The notes under the pieces: generated by a model
Database searches by the model: none
Told to the model about the DNA's origin: nothing
Seen by the model: the letters and a program-made list of their open reading frames with translations, nothing else
Assembly (NCBI RefSeq): GCF_000147815.2
Contig: NC_015957.1
Span: 5,580,001-5,644,000, forward strand
DNA from: Streptomyces violaceusniger Tu 4113
Lineage (GTDB): Bacteria > Actinomycetota > Actinomycetes > Streptomycetales > Streptomycetaceae
Reading direction: 5' to 3'
Length of the DNA stretch: 64,000 nt
Position numbers and translations under genes: made by a program
Shown here: piece after piece, positions 32,780-41,886 of the stretch
Layout of the letters: the number at the start of each line of letters is the position of its first letter
Position numbering within the stretch: the first letter of the stretch is position 1

Positions 32780-33661
32780 TCACCCGGCGAGCCAGGCCAG
32801 GACCTCCCGGTTGATCCGCTCGGGCGCCTCCAGGTGGAGGAAGTGCCCGGTGCCCTCGACCAGTTCCATGCGCGAACCCGCCGGGAGGTGGTCCTTGGCC
32901 CCCTGGACGACATCGGCGCCGATGCAGCCGTCGTCGGTGCCGTGCAGATAGAGGATGGGGGTCTCCCCGGTGGCCGTGATGGCCTCCTGCTCGGCCGCGT
33001 ACGCCGCCACATGGCGCGACGGGTCGAACAGCGCCCGGTAGTAGCCGATCGCGGCAGCGAGATGGGCCGGGTCCCGCAGGCTCTCCTTGACATGCGCGAT
33101 GTCCTTAGCGGCGTCCTGGTAGCCGGGCGACCAGTCGCGCCACAGGCCGTCGATCAGGGCCATGTCGTGCGCCGCCGCCCCGGCCTCGGCCAGCGGCGTC
33201 TGGAACAGGAAGATGTAGAAGGAGCGCTTGAACTGGCCGTAGTCATAGTTGAAGAAGTCGGCCAGCACCCCGCCCAGCGGGGGCACCGACATCGTGACCG
33301 CCCGCCGCCAGCGCTCGGGGGCGCTGCCGGTGGCGCCGTACGTGGCGATGGCGCCCCAGTCGTGGCCGATGAGCACGGCGTCACCGTCGCCGCCGAATGC
33401 CTCGTGGAGCGCGTTGGCGTCGGCGGCGATGGCACCCGCCTGGTAGGCGCCGTCGGCCGGTATGCCGGAGGGCGCGTAGCCCCTCAGAAAGGGCGCGACA
33501 GCGTGGTAGCCCGCGTCCGCGAGCGCGGGAAGCAGATGACGCCAGGAGTGCGCGGTGTCCGGGAATCCGTGCAAGCAGAGCGCCAATGGGGCGTCTGCCG
33601 GGCCCGCTTCGAAATACCCGAAATCAAGTCCATTTGCGTTGATGTTCTTCAGCTCTGTCAC
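32780..33661 (-). CDS. Alpha/beta hydrolase, epoxide-hydrolase-like
   Basis: 293 residues with epoxide hydrolase/dehalogenase features: the oxyanion loop HGFPD at 31-35, an aspartate nucleophile Asp101 in IGHDWGAIA rather than Ser, an acid in LHGTDDGCIG and the base His273 in GTGHFLHLE. The cap domain between carries FYIFLFQTPLAE. Asp as nucleophile points to epoxide or halide chemistry instead of ester hydrolysis. The GTG at 33661 is the first codon before the conserved TELKNINANGLDFGY start; a -10 box seven bases or so upstream and no ribosome site suggest a leaderless message. A strong terminator follows. Confidence 0.87.
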   Translation of the reverse strand: MTELKNINANGLDFGYFEAGPADAPLALCLHGFPDTAHSWRHLLPALADAGYHAVAPFLRGYAPSGIPADGAYQAGAIAADANALHEAFGGDGDAVLIGHDWGAIATYGATGSAPERWRRAVTMSVPPLGGVLADFFNYDYGQFKRSFYIFLFQTPLAEAGAAAHDMALIDGLWRDWSPGYQDAAKDIAHVKESLRDPAHLAAAIGYYRALFDPSRHVAAYAAEQEAITATGETPILYLHGTDDGCIGADVVQGAKDHLPAGSRMELVEGTGHFLHLEAPERINREVLAWLAG

Positions 33662-33669
33662 GCCCGAGG

Positions 33670-33698
33670 ATGCTAATGCACCGTCAGGATGTCGTCCA
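33670..33698 (-). promoter_or_regulatory. Promoter of leaderless hydrolase gene
   Basis: On the minus strand TGGACG (33698-33693) and TAGCAT (33675-33670) are 17 bases apart. The start point expected 7-9 bases later coincides with the GTG at 33661. Confidence 0.45.
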
Positions 33699-33815
33699 TG
33701 TATGGCCGGAACGGGCTGCGCGCCGGGCCGGGGAAGTGGCAGACTGCGCCATACCGTCCGGAAATTCGATGACGCACCTGAAGTGTTTTCGCCGGCCGAG
33801 CCCCAGGGAGGCCCG

Positions 33816-34766
33816 ATGACCAGCCCGAGCAGCCCCGTCGCGGACCACCGCGATGCCATGATGCATCGCGGATTCCTCTATCGCGACGAGGACGACGTCG
33901 TCGACGTGTGCGTCCCCTTCCTCCGCGAGGGCCTGGAGGCGGACGACGCCGTGGCCGTCGTCGCCGCCTCCTCCAACATCGAGGCGCTGCGGGACGCGCT
34001 CGGGCAGGACGCCAGGGCGGTGCAGTTCGAGGAGGCGCTGAGCTGGTACCAGCACCCGGTCAAGACCATCGCCGCCTACGACTCCTTCGTGAAGGCCGAG
34101 AAGCCGCGCCGGGTCCGGGTGATCGCCGAACCGGTGTGGCAGGGCCGCACCCCGCTCGAGGTGGTGGAGTGGGCACGCTACGAGTCGATCGTCAACGCGG
34201 CCTTCGCCCACTCCGGCGCCCGAGCGATCTGCTGTTACGACCGGCGCCTGCTGCACCCCGAGATCCTCGCCTACGCGCGCCAGACGCACCCCGAGATCAT
34301 CGACGGCCACGGGCCGGAGCGCAGCGACGCCTACACCGACCCCGGCCCGTTCAGCGCCACCTGCGACCGGCGTCCCCTGCCGCCCGCCCCGCGCATAGCC
34401 GAGTCGGTGTCGATCGTCTCGACCGATCTGGACGCCGTGCGCACCTTCGTCGCCGAGCGGGCGAGCCGGCACGGCATGGGCCATGACGCGCTGCGCAACA
34501 TGGTCGCGGGCGTGAGCGAGGTGTCCACCACCGCGATCCGGCACGGCGAGGCCCCGGCGCGGCTGAGCACCTGGGTCCATGACGGCGATCTGGTCTGCGA
34601 GATCTCAGGGCCCGGCCACTGGTACCCGGACGCGCTGTGGGGCTTCACTCCGCCGGCCGACACCGAGCCCGGATTCGGGCTGTGGGGCGTGCGCATGCTG
34701 TGCGACGTCGTACAGATGCAGGCCGACGCGGACGGCACCCTCATCCGGCTGCGCACCCGCATCTGA
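33816..34766 (+). CDS. MEDS-domain sensor with anti-sigma-type ATPase domain
   Basis: 316 residues. About 15-180 match MEDS (methanogen/methylotroph DcmR sensory) domains: HRGFLYRDEDDVVDVCVPFLREGLEADDAV and VWQGRTPLEVVEWARYESIVNAAFA. About 195-316 is an RsbW/SpoIIAB-like histidine-kinase ATPase (RNMVAGVSEVSTTAIRHG, PGFGLWGVRMLCDVVQMQ). This architecture is common in Streptomyces and is thought to link small-molecule sensing to sigma-factor or anti-anti-sigma control. The ATG at 33816 follows CAGGGAGG. No sigma or STAS gene is adjacent. A terminator hairpin follows at 34806-34842. Confidence 0.87.
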   Translation: MTSPSSPVADHRDAMMHRGFLYRDEDDVVDVCVPFLREGLEADDAVAVVAASSNIEALRDALGQDARAVQFEEALSWYQHPVKTIAAYDSFVKAEKPRRVRVIAEPVWQGRTPLEVVEWARYESIVNAAFAHSGARAICCYDRRLLHPEILAYARQTHPEIIDGHGPERSDAYTDPGPFSATCDRRPLPPAPRIAESVSIVSTDLDAVRTFVAERASRHGMGHDALRNMVAGVSEVSTTAIRHGEAPARLSTWVHDGDLVCEISGPGHWYPDALWGFTPPADTEPGFGLWGVRMLCDVVQMQADADGTLIRLRTRI

Positions 34767-34805
34767 CGCCGCGTCGCCCGCGGGCGTACACGGACGTGCC
34801 GCGGT

Positions 34806-34842
34806 GCGGGTGGGAAGCTCGCCCTCCCGGCTTCCCACCCGC
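34806..34842 (+). terminator. Terminator after the MEDS-domain gene
   Basis: GCGGGTGGGAAG (34806-34817) and CTTCCCACCCGC (34831-34842) form a perfect 12-base stem around a 13-base loop, 40 bases after the stop. Confidence 0.75.
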
Positions 34843-35015
34843 CGCTCGCTGCCACCTCCGCGCCTGCGCCACGACGCCCGACCTGGCAGGCGCCGGCGGC
34901 CGTACCGGTGCCGGATGCGGCCGGGGCGGTGCGGAGCGACACTGGCGGGGAGGGCAACAGCGGTGATGCGGAGTGTGCGTATGGATGGGCTGCCGTCCGT
35001 CTGGGAGAGCACGCG

Positions 35016-35777
35016 ATGAACACGCCCCACAGGCGCCGGGGCGCCCAGGGCACCCCGAGGGTGCGGGACCTCCCCACCCGCATCGACGCCACCGGCACCC
35101 GGCGGGAGACGGACGCGCTGGGGACCGTCGAGGTCCCCGCAGACCGCTACTGGGGCGCCCGGACCCAGCGGGCCCTGGTCCACTTCGCGATCGGTGACGA
35201 CCGTATGCCCAAGGCGGTCTACCACGCCTACGGCTACGTCAAGAAGGCCGCCGCGCTGGTCAACGGCCGGGAGGGGCGGCTGGCGGGGTGGCAGGCCGAT
35301 CTGATCGCGCATGTGGCCGACGAGGTGATCTCCGGTGCGCTGGACGACCACTTCCCGTTGTATGTGTGGCAGGCCGGCTCCGGCACCCAGACCAATATGA
35401 ACGTCAACGAGGTCATCAGCAATCGCGCGATCCAGCTGGTCGGCGGCGTCCTCGGCAGCAAGGACCCGGTGCACCCCGACGACCACGTCAATCTGGGCCA
35501 GTCCGCCAACGACACCTTCCCCACGGCCATGCACATCGCCGCCGTGCGCATCCTGCACGACCCCTTGCTGCCGCAGGTCAGCCTGCTCCAGGAGGCCATC
35601 GCCGCCAAGTCCCGCGCCTGGTACGACATCGTCAAGACCGGCCGCACCCATCTTCAGGACGCGGTCCCTCTCTCCGTGGGACAGGAGTGGTCCGGCTACG
35701 CCGCCCAGCTCTCCGACGCGCTGGAGCGGCTGCGCGCCACCCTGCCGGATCTGTACCAGGTCGCCATCGGCGGCACA
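35016..35777 (+). pseudogene. fumC: Truncated class II fumarate hydratase
   Basis: 254 codons of normal fumarase C sequence: [39 protein letters not shown], the substrate B-site loop [19 protein letters not shown], and [18 protein letters not shown]. Similarity stops after YQVAIGGT at codon ACA (35775-35777). The remaining 200 residues, including the catalytic Ser loop (GSSxMPxKxNP), are missing. The frame runs on to a stop at 35951 in unrelated sequence. A start ATG at 35016 with GGGAGA upstream remains. The enzyme cannot be active. The adjoining sequence is an inverted 5' piece of a dehydrogenase gene, so a deletion/inversion event is the cause. Confidence 0.85.
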
Positions 35778-35882
35778 GGAGGCACCGGTCACCAGGGCGA
35801 CCCTGGTCCGGGTGGGGTCGGCGTACCCGGTGTCCCGCACGTGGCCGCGATCGAGGGGTGCGTCCGGGAGGGGGCGGATCAT
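35778..35882 (-). pseudogene. 5' fragment of a short-chain dehydrogenase gene
   Basis: Minus-strand ATG at 35882 with AGGGAGA six bases upstream starts a 35-codon frame reading ...[12 protein letters not shown], the NAD-binding beginning of SDR enzymes. It breaks off at base 35778, exactly where fumarase similarity on the other strand begins. The rest of the Rossmann fold, the NNAG motif and the YxxxK site are absent. The frame continues into antisense fumarase sequence and is meaningless there. This is a gene remnant created by the same rearrangement as the truncated fumC. Confidence 0.65.
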
Positions 35883-36017
35883 GGCATCTCCCTGTCTCGC
35901 CGCCGACCGGCCGCTGGCCCTGGGTCACCGGCCGTCGAGCGCGCGGTTTGACGGCGTGCGGAGCGGATACCTCCAGTGAGCCATGAGGAGCCGCGCCTCG
36001 CACCATCGGAGGTGGTC

Positions 36018-37130
36018 ATGCGCCAGCCATCGGCACGTTTTCTCGTTGTGAGCGCCGGGATGGGGGCCGGACACGACGCGGTCGCCGCCGAGCTGGTCCG
36101 CAGGCTGGAGGAGCTGGGCCAGGGAGCCGGCCGGGTGGATGTGCTGGAGTTGCTGCCACACCGGATCGGGGCGGGGCTGCGTGCGTTCTATCGGACGACC
36201 ATCCGCCGTGCCCCGGTGGTGTACGAGGGCATCTACCGGGCGTTCTTCCGGCCCGGCAGGGGCCCCCGGCCGGGCAGCGCCCCGCTGGCCGCGCTCGCCG
36301 AGGACCGGCTGCTGGCCCTGGTGGAACGGGAGCGGCCGGACGTCGTCGTCCCGGTGTTCCATCTGGCCGCGCAGCTCACCGGCAGGCTCCGGGCGCGCGG
36401 GGCCCTGGGAGTGCCCAGCGCGGTCGTGGTGACCGATTTCTCGGTGCACCGCCAGTGGCTGCACCCGGGCAACGATCTGCATCTGTGTGTCACCCCGGAG
36501 GCCGCGGACACGGTGCGCCGGGCGCTGGGCCGTCCGTCGGTGGCCGCCGGACCCGTGGTGGCGCCGCGCTTCTTCGCCCCGGCGCCGGGGGCGGCGCGGT
36601 GGCGGCGGCACTTGTGTGCGCTCGCGCCCGGGAGGCCGCCGGTGCTGCTGTCCGTGGGGGCGTGGGGCGCCGGGACACGGGTGGTGGACACGGCGCGGCT
36701 GGTGTCCGGGGCGGGGTATCTGCCGGTGGTGCTGTGCGGCCGGGACGAACGGCTGCGCGCCGAGCTGTCGCGCCGGCCGGATGTGGCGGCCTTCGGCTGG
36801 GAGCGGGACATGCCCGGTCTGCTGGCCGCCGTACGGGCCGTGGTGGACAACGCGGCCGGTCAGACCGCGCTGGAGGCGCTGGCCACCGGGGTGCCCGTGA
36901 TCGGCTACCGCCCCATCCCGGGCCATGGCCGCGAGGGCGTCCGGCGGATGGCCGCGCTGGGGCTCTCGGACCATGCGCGGGACTCGTGGGAGCTGGTGCG
37001 GCTGCTCGACGCGCTCACCGAGCCCTGCGCGTGGCGGGAGCGCCGTATCGCGGCGGGCCGTCGGCTGTTCGCCGACGACGCCGCCGTCCGGCTGACCGGG
37101 GCGGTCGCGCGGACGGCGGCGTCGGGCTGA
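36018..37130 (+). CDS. MGDG-synthase-like glycosyltransferase
   Basis: 370 residues. The N-terminal half matches the monogalactosyldiacylglycerol synthase domain (SAGMGAGHDAVAAELVRRLEE, PVVYEGIYRAFFRPG, PVFHLAAQLTGRL); the C-terminal half is a GT-B/GT28-type domain (GYLPVVLCGRDERLRAELS, VVDNAAGQTALEALATGVPVIGY). Such enzymes glycosylate diacylglycerol or other lipids at the membrane inner face using nucleotide sugars. The ATG at 36018 follows GGAGG five bases upstream. It stands alone downstream of the fumC/SDR scar. The donor and acceptor are not evident. Confidence 0.87.
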   Translation: MRQPSARFLVVSAGMGAGHDAVAAELVRRLEELGQGAGRVDVLELLPHRIGAGLRAFYRTTIRRAPVVYEGIYRAFFRPGRGPRPGSAPLAALAEDRLLALVERERPDVVVPVFHLAAQLTGRLRARGALGVPSAVVVTDFSVHRQWLHPGNDLHLCVTPEAADTVRRALGRPSVAAGPVVAPRFFAPAPGAARWRRHLCALAPGRPPVLLSVGAWGAGTRVVDTARLVSGAGYLPVVLCGRDERLRAELSRRPDVAAFGWERDMPGLLAAVRAVVDNAAGQTALEALATGVPVIGYRPIPGHGREGVRRMAALGLSDHARDSWELVRLLDALTEPCAWRERRIAAGRRLFADDAAVRLTGAVARTAASG

Positions 37131-37186
37131 GCGCTTCGAAGGCAGTGCTGCTCGAAGGAGCTCACCGGATTCGGCCCTCGGGGCCC

Positions 37187-38218
37187 CTAGCCCGCCTTCT
37201 TGACGAACTCGGTGGTGTAGGTCTTCTTCAGGTCCACCGTGGCGTTCTTCAGGTTGGGGTTGAACGCCTTGAGGACGCGCTCGACCGTCGCCGGGCCGTC
37301 CGCCGGCATCACCCCGTCCTTGGTGAACATCGGCAGGGTGCTCTTGATGGCCTCCACGTAGAGCTTCGCACCGCCCTGCGCGTAGTCGCTCGGCATCTTG
37401 GCGGCGATGTCCTCGGCCGAGTGGGTGGACATCCACTTCAGGGTCTTCACGAAGGCGTTGGCCATCTTCTGCACCGTGTCCTTGTGGCCGTTCGCCCAGT
37501 CGGTGTTCATGTAGAGCGAGGAGGAGGGGTACAGACCTCCGAGCGCCTGCTTGGATCCCTCGGGTGTGCGCATGTCGATCAGGACCTTGCCGATCTTCTG
37601 GTCCACGATCTGGGCGACCGTGGGATCGGTGGTCATACCGCCCTGGATGGAGCCCTGCTTGAGGGCCGAGATGAAGGTCTGGCCCGCGCCGACCGCCACC
37701 GGGGTGAACTCGCTGGTCTTCACTCCGCTGTCGACGGCGAGGTACTTGGTCAGGAAGTCGGTGGAGGAGCCCAGGCCGGTGACACCGAGCTTCTTGCCCT
37801 TGAAGTCCTTGGGGGACGTCATCTCGTCCGCCGCCTTGTTGGAGACCACTTCGACCTCACCGGGGGCCTGGGCGAGCTGGACGACGGACTCCACCTGCTT
37901 GCCCTTGACCTGCAGATCGAGGGTGTGGTCGTAGAAGCCGACAACACCCTGGACATCGCCCGCGATCAGCGAGGTGGTGGCCTGCACCCCGGCGGGCTCG
38001 GTGAGCAACTGGACCTGGAGGCCCTCCGCCTTGAAGTAGCCGAGCCGCTGGGTGAGCATCGCGGGCATGTAGATGACCTTGTCCAGGCCACCGACCATGA
38101 TCTTGACCTTGCCGTTCTCGCCGCCGGAGGCGCTGGAGTCACCGCCGCAGGCGGTGAGGGTGGTCAGAGCGAGCGCCGCGGCGACCGCGGCCGCGGAGAA
38201 CTTGGCACTGCTGTGCAT
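37187..38218 (-). CDS. Lipoprotein substrate-binding protein, NMT1/THI5-like
   Basis: 343 residues with a type II signal peptide and lipobox (LTTLTAC). The mature protein has NMT1-like features: KVIYMPAMLTQRLGYFKAEG, LIAGDVQGVVGFYDHTLDL, DFKGKKLGVTGLGSSTDF. Ligands in this family include sulfonates, pyrimidines, phthalate-like and other organic anions. It ends the minus-strand ATPase-permease-binding protein operon. A CitA/CitB-type two-component system is divergent from the operon; such kinases sense di- or tricarboxylates, which suggests an organic acid ligand. That is inference from context. Confidence 0.9.
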   Translation of the reverse strand: MHSSAKFSAAAVAAALALTTLTACGGDSSASGGENGKVKIMVGGLDKVIYMPAMLTQRLGYFKAEGLQVQLLTEPAGVQATTSLIAGDVQGVVGFYDHTLDLQVKGKQVESVVQLAQAPGEVEVVSNKAADEMTSPKDFKGKKLGVTGLGSSTDFLTKYLAVDSGVKTSEFTPVAVGAGQTFISALKQGSIQGGMTTDPTVAQIVDQKIGKVLIDMRTPEGSKQALGGLYPSSSLYMNTDWANGHKDTVQKMANAFVKTLKWMSTHSAEDIAAKMPSDYAQGGAKLYVEAIKSTLPMFTKDGVMPADGPATVERVLKAFNPNLKNATVDLKKTYTTEFVKKAG

Positions 38219-38268
38219 GGGTCACGTCCTTGTGAGCGGTGATGAGCTGGGAAGAAAAAGGCGGGGGC

Positions 38269-39141
38269 TCAGCGGTCTTCGCCGGGCTGGGCGGGCTTCC
38301 AGCGGAAGAGCCGCTTCTCCAGGAAGGTCAGCAACCCCTCGGCGAGCAGGGCCACCACGGCGAGGATCGCCATGGCGGCGTACACACCGGCGGCGTTGAA
38401 GGTGCCCTGCGAGGAGGACACCAGCAGGCCGAGCCCCTTGGTGGCGCCGATGTACTCGCCGACGATGGCGCCGATGAGGGCGAAGCCGAAGCTGACATGG
38501 AGGCTGGTGAAGATCCACGAGGTGGCGGAGGGAATCACCACCTGGAGGGTGACCTGGCGGTTGCTCGCGCCGAGGATCCGGGAGTTGGCCACCAGGTTGC
38601 GGTCGACCTCCCGGGCGCCCTGGAAGGCGTTGAAGAAGACGGGGAAGAAGACCAGGACCACGGCCGAGGCGACCTTCGAGGCCGGGCCGAGGCCGAACCA
38701 GATCAGGAAGATGGGCGCGAGGACGATGCGCGGCAGCGCGTTGAGCACCTTGATGTACGGGCCGAGCACATCGGCGAGGAAGGCGACCCGGCCGAACGCG
38801 ATCCCCAGGACCACACCGGCCACGACGCCGATGCCCCAGCCCAGGAGTGCCTCGTAGAGCGTGTACCAGATCTGCTCCCACAGCGAGCCCTGCGCGGTGC
38901 CGTGCAGCGCCCACTGCTCGAGCTGGTCCCAGATCTTGGAGGGCATCGAGAAGTTGAAGGGGTCGATGACGGCGGCGCGGGCCAGCCATTCCCACAGCCC
39001 GATGACACCGAGGAGCACCAGGGCGCGGCTGGTCTGGACGAGGATCGCGCGGTTGCGGGCGGCGCGTGCCCGGGCCCTGGTGCGTGTACCGGGTGTCTTG
39101 TCGAGGGCGGGGGCGGCCGTGGCGGACATGGTCTCAGGCAT
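38269..39141 (-). CDS. ABC transporter permease (SsuC/TauC type)
   Basis: 290 residues with a hydrophilic N-terminus, a first helix ALVLLGVIGLWEWLARAAV, five further helices and the EAA loop GASNRQVTLQVVIPSATSWIFTSL. Three starts are possible (GTG 39150, ATG 39141, ATG 39129); the ATG at 39141 has GAGAGGGG eight bases upstream and overlaps the ATPase gene by eight bases. It is the only permease of this operon, so it should form a homodimer, unlike the two-permease importer at 13.7-15.3 kb. Confidence 0.9.
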   Translation of the reverse strand: MPETMSATAAPALDKTPGTRTRARARAARNRAILVQTSRALVLLGVIGLWEWLARAAVIDPFNFSMPSKIWDQLEQWALHGTAQGSLWEQIWYTLYEALLGWGIGVVAGVVLGIAFGRVAFLADVLGPYIKVLNALPRIVLAPIFLIWFGLGPASKVASAVVLVFFPVFFNAFQGAREVDRNLVANSRILGASNRQVTLQVVIPSATSWIFTSLHVSFGFALIGAIVGEYIGATKGLGLLVSSSQGTFNAAGVYAAMAILAVVALLAEGLLTFLEKRLFRWKPAQPGEDR

Positions 39142-39946
39142 CGACGGCACCCCTCTCGCGGGTGATGCGGACCTCTTCGCCGAGCGAGGACCAGATCTCC
39201 CGGTAGATCTCCACGAACCGCGGCTCCAGCCGCACCGACTCGACCTTGCGGGGCCGGGGCAGATCGATCTCGAAGACCTCCTTGACGGTGGCCGGTCCGG
39301 CCGTCATCACGACGACCTTGTCGGCCAGGGCGATGGACTCCTCCAGGTCGTGGGTGACGAAGACGACGCAGGCGCCGGTCCCCGCCCACAGCTCCAGCAG
39401 TTCGTCCGACATCAGCGCGCGGGTCTGCACGTCGAGCGCCGAGAACGGCTCGTCCATCAGCAGGATCTCGGGGTCGTTGACGAAGGTCGCCGCGAGCGCC
39501 ACGCGCTTGCGCTGACCGCCCGAAAGCTGATGCGGATAGCGGTCCTCGAAGGAGGTGAGGCCGACCCGGGCCAGCCATTCACGGGCCCGTTCCTTCGCCT
39601 CCGGCTTGGGCACACCGCGAAAACGCGGGCCGGCCATCACATTCGACAGCACGCTGCGCCAGGGGAACACCGCGTCCTGCTGGAAGACGAAGCCGACGTT
39701 GGAGGCGATGCCGCGGACCGGCTCACCGGCCACCAGCACCTCGCCCTCGGTGGGCTCCTCCAACCCGCTGACCAGCGTCAGTGTTGTGGACTTTCCACAA
39801 CCCGTGGGCCCGACGACGGCGACGAACTCACCGTGCCCAACCGTCAGGTCGAGATCCCTGACCGCGGTGTGGAGGGCCCCGGACGGTGTCCGGAACGCCT
39901 TGCTCGTTCCCCGCAGCTCGATGGCGGGGCTGGTATGGCTGCTCAT
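39134..39946 (-). CDS. ABC transporter ATP-binding protein (SsuB/TauB type)
   Basis: 270 residues: Walker A GPTGCGKSTT, Q-loop VFQQDAVFPWRSV, signature LSGGQRKRVALAATF, Walker B ILLMDEPFSALD and switch His in VFVTHDLEE. First gene of the operon ATPase-permease-binding protein. The ATG at 39946 begins MSSHTSPAIELRG; there is no ribosome site before it, and TAGCCT seven bases upstream could be a -10 box, so it may be leaderless. The inverted repeat at 39991-40013 lies 45 bases upstream, between this gene and the divergent sensor kinase. Confidence 0.92.
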   Translation of the reverse strand: MSSHTSPAIELRGTSKAFRTPSGALHTAVRDLDLTVGHGEFVAVVGPTGCGKSTTLTLVSGLEEPTEGEVLVAGEPVRGIASNVGFVFQQDAVFPWRSVLSNVMAGPRFRGVPKPEAKERAREWLARVGLTSFEDRYPHQLSGGQRKRVALAATFVNDPEILLMDEPFSALDVQTRALMSDELLELWAGTGACVVFVTHDLEESIALADKVVVMTAGPATVKEVFEIDLPRPRKVESVRLEPRFVEIYREIWSSLGEEVRITRERGAVDA

Positions 39947-39990
39947 GGCCGGGAGGCTAGAAGTGATCCGGGCCACAGCGGCAGCCTTCT

Positions 39991-40013
39991 GGGCACAACC
40001 CGCTGTTGCGCCC
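39991..40013. promoter_or_regulatory. Candidate CitB-type operator between importer and two-component system
   Basis: GGGCACAAC-CCGCT-GTTGCGCCC is a 9-base inverted repeat with one mismatch. It lies in the 251-base region between the divergent importer operon and kinase/regulator operon, where the response regulator would be expected to act. Confidence 0.5.
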
Positions 40014-40140
40014 ACAAACCGCGTTCTGCTCGTTTTGCTCACGCCCACGCAACGAAAACGCCACGGAGACTGGGCATACGCCCCGGGCGCCTTTACGGTG
40101 CGTTCACAGCACCATGAACAGACGAAGTACTACCGCTCGC

Positions 40141-40170
40141 ACACGGGACCACACGGGACCACACGGGATG
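40141..40170. repeat. Three 10-base direct repeats before the sensor kinase
   Basis: ACACGGGACC is repeated three times in tandem (the third ends ACACGGGATG). The units are one helical turn apart and lie 28 bases before the chosen kinase start, either in the leader or in a longer N-terminus beginning at the ATG at 40168. Confidence 0.7.
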
Positions 40171-40197
40171 AGCGAGACGGGAGGCAGGGGGCCCCTC

Positions 40198-41886
40198 ATG
40201 CGCATCCGATGGCCCCGGCGTGTCTCCGGCCAGGTGCTCGCCGCGCAGCTTTCCATCACCGCCGGGGTGATGGTGCTGGCGACCGCGCTGTTCCTGGCCC
40301 CGCTCAGCTCCGAGATCGACAACCAGGCGATGCACCAGGCGCTCGCCATCGCCCAGACCACCGCGGCCGATCCGGACATCGCGCGGGACCTCACCGCCAC
40401 CGAGCCCACCCCCTCGGGTCCGGTGCAGCGGGCGGCCGAACGGATCCGCCGGGCCACCGGGGCGCTGTACATCGTGGTGATGGACTCCCGGGGGGTGCGC
40501 TGGTCGCACACCACCACCGCCCGGATCGGCGAACATGTCTCCACCGATCCGGGCGAGGCGCTCTCGGGCCGGGAGGTTCTGCAGATAGACGTGGGGACGC
40601 TCGGTCGCTCGGCCCGCGCCAAGGTGCCGCTGCGCGCCGGGGACGGACGGCTCGTCGGGGCCGTGTCGGTGGGCATCGGCTACGGCAGCGTGCGCGACCA
40701 GTTGCTGGCGGCGGTGCCCCGGCTGCTGCTGTACGCGGGGGCGGCGCTCGGGGTGGGTGTGCTGGCGGCGATCGCCGTCTCGCGCCAACTGCGCCGCCGT
40801 ACGCACGGTGTCGCGTTCGCCGACATCTCGGCGCTGCTGGACGAGCGGGAGGCGATGCTGCACGGCATCCGCGAAGGCGTCGTGGCCTTCGACCGGCACG
40901 GCCGGATCCGCCTGATCAACGACGAGGCGGGGCGGCTGCTCGGGGTCCGCCCGGACGCCACCGGGCGCACCCTGGAGGAGTCACTGCCACCGGGCCGTAC
41001 CACCGATGTGCTGGCGGGGCGGGTGGATGGGGCGGATCTGCTGACGGTCAGCGGCGCCCGGGTGCTGGTGGCCAACCGCATGCCGACCGAGGACGGCGGG
41101 GCGGTGGCGACCCTGCGCGACCGCACCGAGCTGGAGTTGCTGGGCCGCGAGCTGGACAGCACCCGCGGGCTGCTGGACGCGCTGCGCGCCCAGGACCACG
41201 AACACGCCAACCGGCTGCACACCCTGCTGGGGCTGCTGGAGCTGGGAATGCACGAGCGGGCGGCGCAGTTCGTGGCCGAGCTCACCAACGCCCGGCGTGC
41301 CTCGGCCGAGCAGATCTCCGAACGGGTGTACGATCCGCTGCTGTCGGCGCTGCTGGTCGGCAAGTCGGCCATCGTGGCCGAGCGCGGAGTGGCCCTGCGT
41401 ATCTCGCCCGCGACCCTGCTGCCCGGGCGGGTGGTCGATCCGCGCGATCTGGTGACCGTGCTCGGCAACCTCATCGACAACGCGCTGGACGCGGTGGCCG
41501 CACACCCCTCCCCCACGCCGTTCATCGAGGTGGAGTTGAGGGCCGAGGGCACCACCGCCGTACTGCGGGTGAGCGACACCGGTCCGGGGGTGCCACCGGG
41601 GATGCGCGAACAGATCTTCACCGAGGGCTGGTCCACCAAACGGCCCGCCCGCACCGGCTCCCCGGACGCCCGGCCCGATGCCCATGAGGGGTTCGCCACG
41701 GTGTCGCCGCGCGGCCGGGGCATAGGACTGGCCCTGGTACGGCGACTGGCCGAGCGATACGGGGGCATGGCCCGGGTCACCGCCCGGGCGGGTGGCGGGG
41801 CGGTGTTCACCGTCGTCCTGCCCGAGGCCCTCACCGGGGACGACACACCCACTCATGAGTTCACCGCAGCAGGAGAGTCACGATGA
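40198..41886 (+). CDS. Sensor histidine kinase, CitA/DcuS family
   Basis: 562 residues. Helix 1 at about 14-34, an extracytoplasmic PAS-like (PASp) domain to about 170, helix 2 at about 174-194, a cytoplasmic PAS domain (LHGIREGVVAFDRHGRIRLIN), then the kinase core. The H-box is AQDHEHANRLHTLLGLLELG with His334, the N-box LGNLIDNALDAV, the G-boxes DTGPGVPPG and GRGIGLALVRR. This is the citrate/C4-dicarboxylate sensor family. The start is uncertain: the ATG at 40198 has AGGGGG upstream, and another at 40168 is possible. It overlaps the response regulator by four bases. Confidence 0.92.
   Translation: MRIRWPRRVSGQVLAAQLSITAGVMVLATALFLAPLSSEIDNQAMHQALAIAQTTAADPDIARDLTATEPTPSGPVQRAAERIRRATGALYIVVMDSRGVRWSHTTTARIGEHVSTDPGEALSGREVLQIDVGTLGRSARAKVPLRAGDGRLVGAVSVGIGYGSVRDQLLAAVPRLLLYAGAALGVGVLAAIAVSRQLRRRTHGVAFADISALLDEREAMLHGIREGVVAFDRHGRIRLINDEAGRLLGVRPDATGRTLEESLPPGRTTDVLAGRVDGADLLTVSGARVLVANRMPTEDGGAVATLRDRTELELLGRELDSTRGLLDALRAQDHEHANRLHTLLGLLELGMHERAAQFVAELTNARRASAEQISERVYDPLLSALLVGKSAIVAERGVALRISPATLLPGRVVDPRDLVTVLGNLIDNALDAVAAHPSPTPFIEVELRAEGTTAVLRVSDTGPGVPPGMREQIFTEGWSTKRPARTGSPDARPDAHEGFATVSPRGRGIGLALVRRLAERYGGMARVTARAGGGAVFTVVLPEALTGDDTPTHEFTAAGESR

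Noticed and set aside
34605..35882. Minus-strand frame of 425 codons starting like an SDR
   Set aside because: Only the first 35 codons are dehydrogenase. Beyond 35778 it is antisense to fumC and the downstream intergenic region and shows no SDR motifs.
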